A DNA stretch of 64,000 nt. Source: Algibacter miyuki (GTDB taxonomy: Bacteria; Bacteroidota; Bacteroidia; Flavobacteriales; Flavobacteriaceae). Below are positions 21,177 through 30,447 of the stretch, piece after piece. The notes below the pieces were generated by a model, which worked only from the letters and a program-made list of their open reading frames with translations, did not search any database and was not told the DNA's origin. A program made the translations under genes and the position numbers. Numbering within the stretch: the first letter of the stretch is position 1; every line of letters starts with the position of its first letter. The stretch lies in NCBI RefSeq assembly GCF_030409805.1, contig NZ_JAUFQP010000013.1:750501-814500 (forward strand). The letters run 5' to 3'.

Positions 21177-23102
21177 ATGAAAACAACAATATATACATTC
21201 GCTTTAATCGGCATTGCTTTTTTTACGAGTTGTGAAGATTATTTAGATAAACAACAAGATTTTGAAGGCTTAGACGAATCTGACGTTTTTGAGGATATTC
21301 GTTTAGCAAAAAGTGCTTTAGATGCAGCTTATAGTTATTTAATTACCGATGTGAGCGCAACAGGGCAAGGTGGAGATTGGTTACCTAACATGACTATGGC
21401 TGGAGAAGGTTATCCAGGTAGGCTATGGCAAACCTTCCCACAAACCTACCCGATGTATGCGCAAGGAGACTATATTAGTCTTATAAATGAAAAACCTTAT
21501 AATGATAATGGTACTGCCGTAGGATCAACGCCAAACTTTACTTTTAGGTATTTTGATTCTTGGAAAGGGATTAGAGTTGTAAACACTTTTCTTGCAAATG
21601 TTGGCAATATAAACAACGGAACTGAAGAAGAAATAGAAGGATTAAAAGGACAAGCTTATTTTTTAAGAGCCTTTTTTTACCACTTATTAACAAAACGTCA
21701 TGGAGGGCTTCTTTATTTAAAAGAGAACTTACAATTAGATGAGACTCTAAATCAAGAAAGAGAATCTTATCAAAGTAACCTAGCAAACATGCTAGAAGAT
21801 TTGGATCAAGCCACTAGTTTTCTTCCTGTAACTTGGGATTCAGAAAATGTAGGGCGCCCAACAAAAGGTGCGGCTATGGCACTGAAATCTAGATTAACAT
21901 TATTTGCTGCGAGTCCGTTAGTAAATGAGTCTGGAGACCAACAAGCATGGGTAGATGCAGCAACTGCGGCTTCAGAGCTTATCAATTATGCTAACGATAA
22001 TGGTTTATATACACTTATTGATGCAAGTGCAGCTAGCACTATCGATGTAGACCATAATGGTGACGATCTTTTTCTGATGGAAACCGAAGAATTAGAACCT
22101 TATAGAAGTATTTTTATTGGTCCTGGTATTCAAAAGACAATTCCTTCAGAAGTTATTTTTTCAGAAGTAAATCAAAAGTTTTTTGTTTTCGGATCGATAC
22201 TAAGTCCAACACCTAGACATACATTAACTGCTGGTTGGGATCATTTAAGAGGAAATGGTAGCCCGATGTCAATTGGTGCATTAGCTAATTTTGTAGACAA
22301 ATTTGAAACAAAAGATGGTTTAGCCATAACCGATGATGCTAACTATAACCCACAAGAACCTTTTATTAATAGAGATCCTAGATTTTATAATGCCATACTT
22401 TTTGATGGTGTAACAGATTTAATAGTAGATCCAAACGCATGGAATTTAACTGGTGTTGTTGATTTGGCACAAGTAAACGAAGAAGGAAAGTTGGGATTAA
22501 ATTTACACGATCCAGGAGGTAATGCCAATTTATTTTGGAGGGTTAGAAATCTTACAGGTCTTCGAATTAAAAAATGGCTACCAAATGGAGCAAGATGGTC
22601 TGGAGCTGGTGGACGAAACCACCATGTAAATAACAATATTTTTAGAATGTCTGAGGTGTACCTTAATTATGCAGAAGCAGCAAATGAGGCTTATGGTCCA
22701 AACGGAACTGTTCCAGGCTCAAGCTTAACGGCACTTCAAGCCATTAATATGATTAGAAATAGAGTTGGAATGCCAAATGTAAACGCGATTTACACCGGCT
22801 CTAAAGACCTTTTAAGAGAACGTATTAGAAATGAACGAGCTATTGAATTATGCTTTGAAGGTATTAGGTATGATGATATTAGACGATGGAAAATAGCGCA
22901 TTTAGAAGAAAATAAAAAAGTTGAATTTTTAGAAATGCGTTGGCAAGGCGGCGAGTCTGCAATATACCCGACTGGCTTTAGTTTCGAAAATGTAGAACAA
23001 GATCAATTAACAAAAACGTTTGATGATAAACATTATTGGTGGCCAATTCCTAACTCAGAAGTGGAAGCAGTACCAACGTTTAAACAAACTGAAGGTTGGT
23101 AA
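21177..23102 (+). CDS. SusD/RagB-family glycan-binding lipoprotein 1
   Basis: A 641-residue surface lipoprotein (lipobox FFTSCEDYLD) that closes over the SusC barrel and binds glycan. TPR-like helical segments, GQAYFLRAFFYHLL, RMSEVYLNYAEAANEAYG and the C-terminal IRNERAIELCFEGIRYDDIRRWK are typical of SusD. The sequence ends in the usual aromatic tail (EGW). Only 10 bp separate it from its SusC partner. Confidence 0.95.
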   Translation: MKTTIYTFALIGIAFFTSCEDYLDKQQDFEGLDESDVFEDIRLAKSALDAAYSYLITDVSATGQGGDWLPNMTMAGEGYPGRLWQTFPQTYPMYAQGDYISLINEKPYNDNGTAVGSTPNFTFRYFDSWKGIRVVNTFLANVGNINNGTEEEIEGLKGQAYFLRAFFYHLLTKRHGGLLYLKENLQLDETLNQERESYQSNLANMLEDLDQATSFLPVTWDSENVGRPTKGAAMALKSRLTLFAASPLVNESGDQQAWVDAATAASELINYANDNGLYTLIDASAASTIDVDHNGDDLFLMETEELEPYRSIFIGPGIQKTIPSEVIFSEVNQKFFVFGSILSPTPRHTLTAGWDHLRGNGSPMSIGALANFVDKFETKDGLAITDDANYNPQEPFINRDPRFYNAILFDGVTDLIVDPNAWNLTGVVDLAQVNEEGKLGLNLHDPGGNANLFWRVRNLTGLRIKKWLPNGARWSGAGGRNHHVNNNIFRMSEVYLNYAEAANEAYGPNGTVPGSSLTALQAINMIRNRVGMPNVNAIYTGSKDLLRERIRNERAIELCFEGIRYDDIRRWKIAHLEENKKVEFLEMRWQGGESAIYPTGFSFENVEQDQLTKTFDDKHYWWPIPNSEVEAVPTFKQTEGW

Positions 23103-23162
23103 TAAGTCATTATCGAATGCTTTACAACTCATAGAATTAATTTAAAATTATAACAGAAACAG

Positions 23163-25946
23163 ATGAAACTAAACATAACAGGATTGAATGTTTTTATTTT
23201 CTTCCTACTCAATGCTATAACTATAAATATTGGTATTGCTCAAAGCACACCTTTAAATAGTCTAGCAGATCAAGATTCGCTTCAATTAAAAAATGAAGAC
23301 GAGATATTAAAAACACCATTTGGAATTTTCAATTTAAGCCAAACCACAGGAGCTGTTTTCAGAATTTCAGGAGACCAACTTAGAAAAACAGGAGGGGATA
23401 ATTTATCGGAAGCCTTAATAGGACGTGTACCTGGTTTAAGAATTATTAGACAAACAAATACACCTGGTACAACAGGAGATTATAGCTACGTATTAAACGG
23501 AGGTACACCTTACGTTTTAGTCGATGGAAAACCAAGAGGCCTATTGGTCGATTTAAGAGAAGTAGAAGAAGTTTTGGTGCTTAATGATGGTACTTTTAAC
23601 TCTTCACTTGGTAATTTCGGTGATAACGGACTTATTTATGTAATTACAAAAGGAGGAAAATCGAGAAAACCAGTGGTAGAAGTTAATTACCAAAGAGCTT
23701 TAAATACAGCATCTAGGTTACCTAAATTACTATCTGCTACAGAATATGCTGAAGTGATTAACAGAGTTTCAAATAACGATGGCTTAGGTGATGTTTATAG
23801 TCCAGAGGCTATTGCTGCTTATAACAGTGGTTCCGATGCTATAAATTTTCCAAATATCAATAATCAAGATACGTATTTAGAAGATTTTTCATCATCTAAT
23901 TTCGCATCACTTAATACGTACGGTGGCGGAGAAAATGCGTCTTACGGTGCTTTTATTGGGTATTCAGACTGGGAAGGTTTAGAAAAAGTAGGATCAAAAA
24001 TTAATGGTAGAAATCTAACTTTTAGAACTAAAATTAATGCAAAAATAAATAGTGCAATTAGAGCTCATGCTAGTGTTTATGGTAAATTTGGAGAAAACAA
24101 TAGACCAATAATAGGAGCAGATGCTATGTTTTTAAATATTACAGCAACACCTGCAAATGCATTTCCTTTAAAAGTTGGAGATTCGGCATATATTGTAAGT
24201 AATGATTTTGATACCAATTTATTAGCGGAATTAGAAGGTGGTGGATCAAGAACAGATTATACCGCAAACATGGTTTTTGATATCGGTTTAGATTTCGATT
24301 TAAAAGCGGTTGCTCCAGGTTTAAAATACGATACTTATGTAATGATGAGAACGTATAATACGCACTCTCTTGTAACAGATAATCAACCGGCTCTATACAC
24401 TTTAGAAAACCTTCAAGATATTACAGGACAAGATTCTTTAGCTTTAAAAATTTACCAAAATGAAGTTCCTGATCTTGAAATTGGCAGAACGAATCAAAAT
24501 AACCAAAGAGATTTTACCTATGCTGGTAATTTGAGTTATATAAAGAATATGACGCAGTCAACTTTAACCTTAAATCTTAATCATCTTTTATATTACGCTC
24601 CTAATAGAACAGCTACGCAACCAGATAATCGTAATCTAACATTTAATTTAAATGGGTCGTTTGCATTACAAAATAAATACATTGTATTTGCAAACCTAAA
24701 CGCAAGTAGCAGTTCTAAGTTTATTGGAACTAATAGAACCAATTTTTTTCCAACGATGGGCTTTTCTTGGGTAGCATCTAATGAAGATTTTCTAAAGGAT
24801 AACAAAAGCATTGATTTTCTTAAATTTAGAACATCATTTGGTCAAATAGGTACAGAATACACAGCGAGTACATTTTTATATTTAGATACTTGGGCAGGCG
24901 GCAGAAATAATGGTACTACATTTTTAGGAACAGCCAATATTGCTCAAAATAAATTTGGGTACAGCTTATCTAGCACCGCTAATGAAGCTATTGATTGGGT
25001 GGTGTATAACCAAATGTTTGCAGGTTTTGAGTTAAACATGTTTAAAAAATTAAATTTCAGCTTAAATTACTTTAACATTGAAATTCAAAATCAAATAACA
25101 AAAGCGAGTGCGCTTTATGCTGATGCTTTAGGAGGAGATGCTTATTTGCCATCATTAAATTTTACAGACAGAAGAAATAAAGGTTTTAATTCTAATATTA
25201 CCTTTCATGAAAGTCAAGCTGATTTTAAATATTATTTAGGTGTAAATGCTGGTTATAACAAAATTGTAGGCGAAAAAATATCTGAAGTACCATATCCAGA
25301 TCAATATAGATTACAACAAGGCCAAGCAGAAGATAACATTATGGGGTATGTAAGTGATGGTCTTTTTACAGCAGAAAATATTGGTAGCGCCTTACCTCAA
25401 TTTGGCGATGTACAAATTGGAGACATAAAATATGTTGATCAAAATGGAGATAATGTTATAGATAGTAGAGATCAAAGAGCTATAGGAAACCAAACCCCGA
25501 GATTCAATTACGGTATTAATATTGGAGCAGAATACAAAGGCTTTAATATAGATGTTGTAGGAGCCGGAGTTGGTGGATATGATATAAACCTCGGGTCTTC
25601 ATCATATTACCAACATCAAGGTTTAAGAAATTACTACGGAAGCGTAAATAGCGACCTTCCTAATGGTAATGCAAACCCTAGATTAAGCACCATAGGAAGT
25701 ATAAATAATTTTAAAACGTCAGACTATTGGTTAGTTAACGGAGGTTATTTTAGAATTTCTAACGTAGAATTAGGTTATACTTTACCTAAAAACGGACCAT
25801 TTACTAAAGTGAAAATATTTTTAAGAGGAAATAATTTAGCCTTATTTAGTAAACTAGACGATTTAGATCCGGAAGATATGAGAGCTGGGTTTTTTGAATA
25901 CCCTTCGATGAGAACCTTTATTTTAGGTACTTCTTTGAATTTTTAA
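23163..25946 (+). CDS. SusC-like TonB-dependent transporter 2, lacking the CarboxypepD_reg domain
   Basis: A 927-residue TonB-dependent barrel. After the signal peptide (GIAQS) there is only a short linker before the plug (FRISGDQLRKTGGDNLSEAL, GRVPGLRI, NGLIYVITKGG). The usual N-terminal carboxypeptidase-regulatory-like domain and the VVGYG signature of canonical SusC are missing. The barrel ends in TSLNF. It is directly followed by its own SusD, forming a second pair in the same operon. It probably imports a different-sized or differently decorated product of the same glycan (inference). Confidence 0.88.
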   Translation: MKLNITGLNVFIFFLLNAITINIGIAQSTPLNSLADQDSLQLKNEDEILKTPFGIFNLSQTTGAVFRISGDQLRKTGGDNLSEALIGRVPGLRIIRQTNTPGTTGDYSYVLNGGTPYVLVDGKPRGLLVDLREVEEVLVLNDGTFNSSLGNFGDNGLIYVITKGGKSRKPVVEVNYQRALNTASRLPKLLSATEYAEVINRVSNNDGLGDVYSPEAIAAYNSGSDAINFPNINNQDTYLEDFSSSNFASLNTYGGGENASYGAFIGYSDWEGLEKVGSKINGRNLTFRTKINAKINSAIRAHASVYGKFGENNRPIIGADAMFLNITATPANAFPLKVGDSAYIVSNDFDTNLLAELEGGGSRTDYTANMVFDIGLDFDLKAVAPGLKYDTYVMMRTYNTHSLVTDNQPALYTLENLQDITGQDSLALKIYQNEVPDLEIGRTNQNNQRDFTYAGNLSYIKNMTQSTLTLNLNHLLYYAPNRTATQPDNRNLTFNLNGSFALQNKYIVFANLNASSSSKFIGTNRTNFFPTMGFSWVASNEDFLKDNKSIDFLKFRTSFGQIGTEYTASTFLYLDTWAGGRNNGTTFLGTANIAQNKFGYSLSSTANEAIDWVVYNQMFAGFELNMFKKLNFSLNYFNIEIQNQITKASALYADALGGDAYLPSLNFTDRRNKGFNSNITFHESQADFKYYLGVNAGYNKIVGEKISEVPYPDQYRLQQGQAEDNIMGYVSDGLFTAENIGSALPQFGDVQIGDIKYVDQNGDNVIDSRDQRAIGNQTPRFNYGINIGAEYKGFNIDVVGAGVGGYDINLGSSSYYQHQGLRNYYGSVNSDLPNGNANPRLSTIGSINNFKTSDYWLVNGGYFRISNVELGYTLPKNGPFTKVKIFLRGNNLALFSKLDDLDPEDMRAGFFEYPSMRTFILGTSLNF

Positions 25947-25972
25947 TACATGAATGGTAAAAAAATAAAACA

Positions 25973-27706
25973 ATGAAATTAATTAATAAATTATTACCAG
26001 CCGTTATTCTGATACTTAGTTTTTCAGGATGTAGTGAGTTTCTAGAAGATGAAATTCAGTATACACAAGAAGAAATTGTTGTAGATTCTAGACTGCGTTC
26101 TAGAGGGATAATTGACGATATTTATACCGACTACCAATTTAGATATTTTACAGATTTTGGAGTGGAATACCTTACCGATAACGGTGTTTTAAATTCTGAA
26201 GAAACAGATTTAGCTACTGGGTATTGGGGGCCAACAAGCAATCCTTATAATTATGTTTGGCAGCAGTCTTACAATAATATTAGACAAGTTTATCAATATA
26301 TAGAACTTGTTCATGATACCGGATTACCATATTTACTTAATCCAGACGATGCTGAAGAAAACGAACGTGTTTTAGCCAGATATTACGGGGAAGCTTTCTT
26401 TTTAAAAGCATGGGCAGAATGGGAATTACTTAAAGTTTTTGGAGGGCCATCGGCCGATGGAGAAATGTTAGGATTTCCAATTGTTAATGGTATTTTAGAA
26501 AACGAAGAGTATGCTTCATTAAGCAGAAATACATATGAAGAATGTGTTAATCAAATTAATGCCGATTTAGATATTGCTATAGCTAATTTACCTTTGATAT
26601 ATTCAGGTGAAGGAGGAGATAACCCAGGTTATAGTGTAGAAGAAATTGGTAGAGCAAGCGGTTTAGCGGCTTATGCCTTAAAAGCCAAAGTGGCCTTATT
26701 TGCGGCAAGTCCTGCATTTAATCCATCTAACGATGTTTCTAAATGGGTAGACGCTGCCGAAAAATGTCATGATGTTATTGTGCTAAATGGAGGTTTAAAA
26801 TCACTTACTCCTTTTGATTTTAGTAATGACGATAATCCAGATCATATTTGGAGAATGCGTTCTTCATTAAGAAATAACGCGCTAGAAAGCCGTTTATATC
26901 CTCCTACATTATATGGGCAAGGCGAAGTAAATCCATCTCAAAACTTAGTAGATGCTTTTCCTTCTGCAAATGGATATCCAATCGATATGACAGAAAGTTT
27001 ATATGATGCTTCTACCCCTTATACTTCAAGAGATAATCGATTTTATAAATTTATTTTTTATAATAACGATCAATGTTTTACTTCTGAATCTTGTACAGAT
27101 TTTACAGCTTTAGAAACTTTTGAAGGCGGCCAAGATAATTTTGGAGGCTTTATTAAAAGTGAAGGAACAAGAACAGGCTATTACTTGAAAAAGTTTTTGA
27201 ATAACTTAAATTTTGACCCATCAGCGCTTAGCCCAACAACGAGTTTAGAAAAAGTGTATGTTCAATTAGGCCTTACAGATATTTATTTAAGTTATGCCGA
27301 AGCGGTAAACGAAGCTTACGGACAACCAGATGTGGCTCCAGCGGGACTCAACTTTTCAGCAAAGGAAGTTTTAGCCATGGTTAGAAAACGTGCAGGAATT
27401 AATACCGATCCTTATTTAGACGAAGTTTCAGCAAACAGCCCAGATTTTAAAACGCTTCTAGAGAATGAAAGACGTATTGAATTATGTTTTACAAGCGAAC
27501 GTTTTCACGATTTACGTCGTTGGAAATCGATTACAAACACAGAAGATGTTAAAGGTGTAAAAATCACTAAAAACGATGACGATACATTTACATATCAAGG
27601 GGTAGATGTGGAGCGCAGACAATTCGAAACTAAAAATTACTATTTACCTTTGCCATACAGCGAGTTGCTTATTAACACAAACTTAGAGCAAAACCAAGGA
27701 TGGTAA
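25973..27706 (+). CDS. SusD/RagB-family glycan-binding lipoprotein 2
   Basis: A 577-residue lipoprotein (lipobox SFSGCSEFLED) with SusD hallmarks: GEAFFLKAWAEWELLKVFGG, DIYLSYAEAVNEAYG, LENERRIELCFTSERFHDLRRWK and a C-terminal QGW. It starts 26 bp after the second SusC. It is clearly divergent from the first SusD and so is unlikely to be a recent tandem duplicate. Confidence 0.93.
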   Translation: MKLINKLLPAVILILSFSGCSEFLEDEIQYTQEEIVVDSRLRSRGIIDDIYTDYQFRYFTDFGVEYLTDNGVLNSEETDLATGYWGPTSNPYNYVWQQSYNNIRQVYQYIELVHDTGLPYLLNPDDAEENERVLARYYGEAFFLKAWAEWELLKVFGGPSADGEMLGFPIVNGILENEEYASLSRNTYEECVNQINADLDIAIANLPLIYSGEGGDNPGYSVEEIGRASGLAAYALKAKVALFAASPAFNPSNDVSKWVDAAEKCHDVIVLNGGLKSLTPFDFSNDDNPDHIWRMRSSLRNNALESRLYPPTLYGQGEVNPSQNLVDAFPSANGYPIDMTESLYDASTPYTSRDNRFYKFIFYNNDQCFTSESCTDFTALETFEGGQDNFGGFIKSEGTRTGYYLKKFLNNLNFDPSALSPTTSLEKVYVQLGLTDIYLSYAEAVNEAYGQPDVAPAGLNFSAKEVLAMVRKRAGINTDPYLDEVSANSPDFKTLLENERRIELCFTSERFHDLRRWKSITNTEDVKGVKITKNDDDTFTYQGVDVERRQFETKNYYLPLPYSELLINTNLEQNQGW

Positions 27707-27726
27707 ATCAATTAAATAAAAAGATT

Positions 27727-28635
27727 ATGAAGAAAAATAAATTAAAATCTATAACGCAATCTTTAGCACTTTTACTTGTAATTGTATTTGGGGCTGCATC
27801 ATGTTCTTATGATGATTTTGTTGAAAATGAATTTGAATTTACATCGGTTTATTTACCAAAAGCACAAATAGACAGAACGTTTATTATGGGCGAAGGGATG
27901 CAAATTGGGGTTGGTGTTGTTTTAGGAGGCCGATTATCTAATTCAGAAAATGTAGAAGTAACCTTTTCTTTAGATGATGCTATTGTGACTGATGGTGGGC
28001 TTGCCGTATTACCACAAAGCCATTATACATTGGTAGATGCCGATGGGAATCCTGCAAATAACAAAATCATTATTCCAGCAGGAAAAACACAAGGTTTTGT
28101 TTACGTAAAAGCAGATTCTATTAACTTCCTTGCTGATGATGTATCTTTAGGAAATAACTACGCTTTAGGATTTACACTAGATAATGTTGTAAAAGCAGAC
28201 TCTATTTTAGATAATTTAAAATCCACAATGATTACCTTTTCATATATCAATCAACTTTACGGTAATTATGTTCAAAAAGGACAGGTTGTAAAAACCGGAA
28301 GTACCAATGGAACTTTAGTTTATCCAGGAGGTATTGATGATGTAGTCGAGTTAACAATGGTATCTCCAAACACATTAGTTTGCAATGGTATTGCAGATTT
28401 AAGAGGAGCAGATAAAAAACTGAACATTGTTATTGCCGATGATAATTCAATCACTATTGCATCTGCAACAGGAGGTGTCGCAATCACCGATGATGGAGGC
28501 TCTAGTTACAATCCTGAAACGCGCGAGATTATTCTAAATTATTCATTCGATTTTAATGGTGTTAGTTACGTTGCTACTGATGTTTTAGAATTCAGAAACC
28601 GCGTGGTTGATGGTGTTAATCAATTTGATTTATAA
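27727..28635 (+). CDS. Putative surface glycan-binding lipoprotein (DUF1735-like)
   Basis: A 302-residue lipoprotein (lipobox AASCSYDDF). The ATG at 27727 is chosen because it begins the signal peptide; an earlier in-frame ATG overlaps the susD stop. An N-terminal beta-sandwich (residues about 35-165; VYLPKAQIDRT and IIPAGKTQGFVYV) resembles DUF1735/BT_3987-like domains. A second beta domain (about 180-302) resembles DUF4361-type modules. Position directly after SusD is where PULs carry surface glycan-binding proteins. Ligand unknown. Confidence 0.75.
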   Translation: MKKNKLKSITQSLALLLVIVFGAASCSYDDFVENEFEFTSVYLPKAQIDRTFIMGEGMQIGVGVVLGGRLSNSENVEVTFSLDDAIVTDGGLAVLPQSHYTLVDADGNPANNKIIIPAGKTQGFVYVKADSINFLADDVSLGNNYALGFTLDNVVKADSILDNLKSTMITFSYINQLYGNYVQKGQVVKTGSTNGTLVYPGGIDDVVELTMVSPNTLVCNGIADLRGADKKLNIVIADDNSITIASATGGVAITDDGGSSYNPETREIILNYSFDFNGVSYVATDVLEFRNRVVDGVNQFDL

Positions 28636-28836
28636 AAAAAAACAATAAGAAGCACGCAGTGAGTCTCATTTAAACGGTTGCTTTAAAATAACAGCAAATT
28701 GTTTTATCGCCTAACAGAATACTTAAAGGCGAGTTTATTTTTAAGCTTATTAATATAACGTTTAGAAATGTATTGATAGAACTATCTTAAAATGATATTT
28801 TTTAGTGTAACTTTAGAAACGTTATTAAACATATTT

Positions 28837-28873
28837 AACCTACTTCATAACACTATTGAAGTAGGTTTTTTTA
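28837..28873 (+). terminator. Terminator or attenuator ahead of the tandem sulfatases
   Basis: AACCTACTTCA (28837-28847) pairs perfectly with TGAAGTAGGTT (28857-28867), followed by a T run. It lies only about 40 bp upstream of the next sulfatase ATG. I see no TAnnTTTG box with normal spacing between it and the gene, so partial read-through from the transporter operon is likely. The rest of the 28636-28910 gap shows no gene. Confidence 0.8.
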
Positions 28874-28910
28874 TAAAATTAAAAGAAATTTAATTATCAA
28901 AAACAAAAGA

Positions 28911-30446
28911 ATGAACAACAACAAATTACACATTTTACTAGCATTAGCGGTTTTAATCTGTCTTAGTTTTAGTTGCAAAAATGAAAAAAACGGCAATTTG
29001 GCAGCAGTAGTTTCTAAAATTGAAAAGCCAAATATTGTGGTAATTTATCTAGACGATTTAGGCTATGGCGATTTAAGTAGCTATGGCGCTACCGAATTAA
29101 GTACCCCAAATATTGATGCATTAGCAAACGGCGGAATAAAATTCACCAATGGCTACGCTACTTCGGCAACCTGTACGCCAAGTCGCTATGCATTGCTCAC
29201 CGGAATGTATCCTTGGAAAAATAAAAATGCTAGAATTTTACCTGGCGACGCACCTTTATTAATCGATACCAAACAACAAACACTCCCTAAACTATTGTCT
29301 AAAGCAGGTTATGAAACGGCTATTATTGGCAAATGGCATTTAGGATTGGGGTCTGGTTTTGTAAACTGGAATGAAACCATTTCACCAGGTCCAAATGAAG
29401 TAGGCTTTGACGATGCTTATATTCTAGCGGCAACTCAAGATCGTGTACCAACCGTGTATATTGAAAATGGGAAAGTGGTCAATTTGGATAAAAAGGATCC
29501 CATTCAAGTGAATTACAAAAAGAATTTTGAAGGTGAACCTACCGCAAAATCAAATCCAGAAATGCTAAGCATGAAATGGCATCATGGACATAATAATAGT
29601 ATTGTAAACGGCATTCCTAGAATAGGATATATGCAAGGTGGAGATGCAGCAAAATGGAGTGATATAGATATGGCCGATCATTTCCTAACCAAAGCTCAAA
29701 ACTATGTGAAGTCTCATAAAAACAATCCGTTTTTTCTGTATTACGCCATGCAACAACCTCACGTGCCGCGTACACCGCATCCACGTTTTGTTGGTAAATC
29801 GGGCATGGGGCCAAGAGGCGATGTTATTCTAGAAGCCGATTGGTGTATTGGTGAGTTTATAAAAACCTTAAAGGAAGAAAACATGTTAGAAAATACACTT
29901 ATTGTGTTTTCTAGTGATAACGGTCCGGTTTTAAACGATGGATATTTTGATGATGCTGTGGAAAAACTAGGAGATCACGATCCGAAAGGCGGTTTACGTG
30001 GTGGAAAATACAGTTTGTTTGAAGCAGGAACGCGTGTGCCTTTTATCACATATTGGAAAGGGCATATCAAGCCAAGCATTTCTAACGCTATAGTTTGCCA
30101 AATGGATTTATTAGCATCTTTAGGAGATTTGGTCGGAGAAACAGAAACAACAACCGATAGCCAAAATATACTGAAGACTTTTTTAGGAGAAACTGAAAAA
30201 GGACGCGATCATCTTATTTTAGAAGCCAATTCAAAAACAGCTTTACGTAGTGGGAATTGGGTGTTGATTCCTCCATATGATGGATGGCCTTTAAATAAAA
30301 AAGTTAATATTGAAACTGGAATTTCAAAAGCGTATAAATTATTTAATGTGGTTGAAGATAAAGGGCAGAAAAATAATTTAGCTGAAACCAATCCGGAGAA
30401 ATTAAAACAAATGATCGCTATTTACGAATCCGAAAAATTTAAATAA
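28911..30446 (+). CDS. Family S1 sulfatase, lipoprotein (possibly S1_15-like)
   Basis: A 511-residue sulfatase with lipobox SFSCKNEK. Metal motif LDDLGYGD, maturation Cys88 in TCTPSR, GKWHLG, QPHVPRTPH and SSDNGPV are present. The segment GPNEVGFDDAYILAATQDRVPTVY resembles what I recall of S1_15 galactose-6-sulfatases, but this is from memory and unverified. It precedes the next sulfatase by a single base, so the two are translated from one message. Confidence 0.9.
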   Translation: MNNNKLHILLALAVLICLSFSCKNEKNGNLAAVVSKIEKPNIVVIYLDDLGYGDLSSYGATELSTPNIDALANGGIKFTNGYATSATCTPSRYALLTGMYPWKNKNARILPGDAPLLIDTKQQTLPKLLSKAGYETAIIGKWHLGLGSGFVNWNETISPGPNEVGFDDAYILAATQDRVPTVYIENGKVVNLDKKDPIQVNYKKNFEGEPTAKSNPEMLSMKWHHGHNNSIVNGIPRIGYMQGGDAAKWSDIDMADHFLTKAQNYVKSHKNNPFFLYYAMQQPHVPRTPHPRFVGKSGMGPRGDVILEADWCIGEFIKTLKEENMLENTLIVFSSDNGPVLNDGYFDDAVEKLGDHDPKGGLRGGKYSLFEAGTRVPFITYWKGHIKPSISNAIVCQMDLLASLGDLVGETETTTDSQNILKTFLGETEKGRDHLILEANSKTALRSGNWVLIPPYDGWPLNKKVNIETGISKAYKLFNVVEDKGQKNNLAETNPEKLKQMIAIYESEKFK

Positions 30447-30447
30447 C

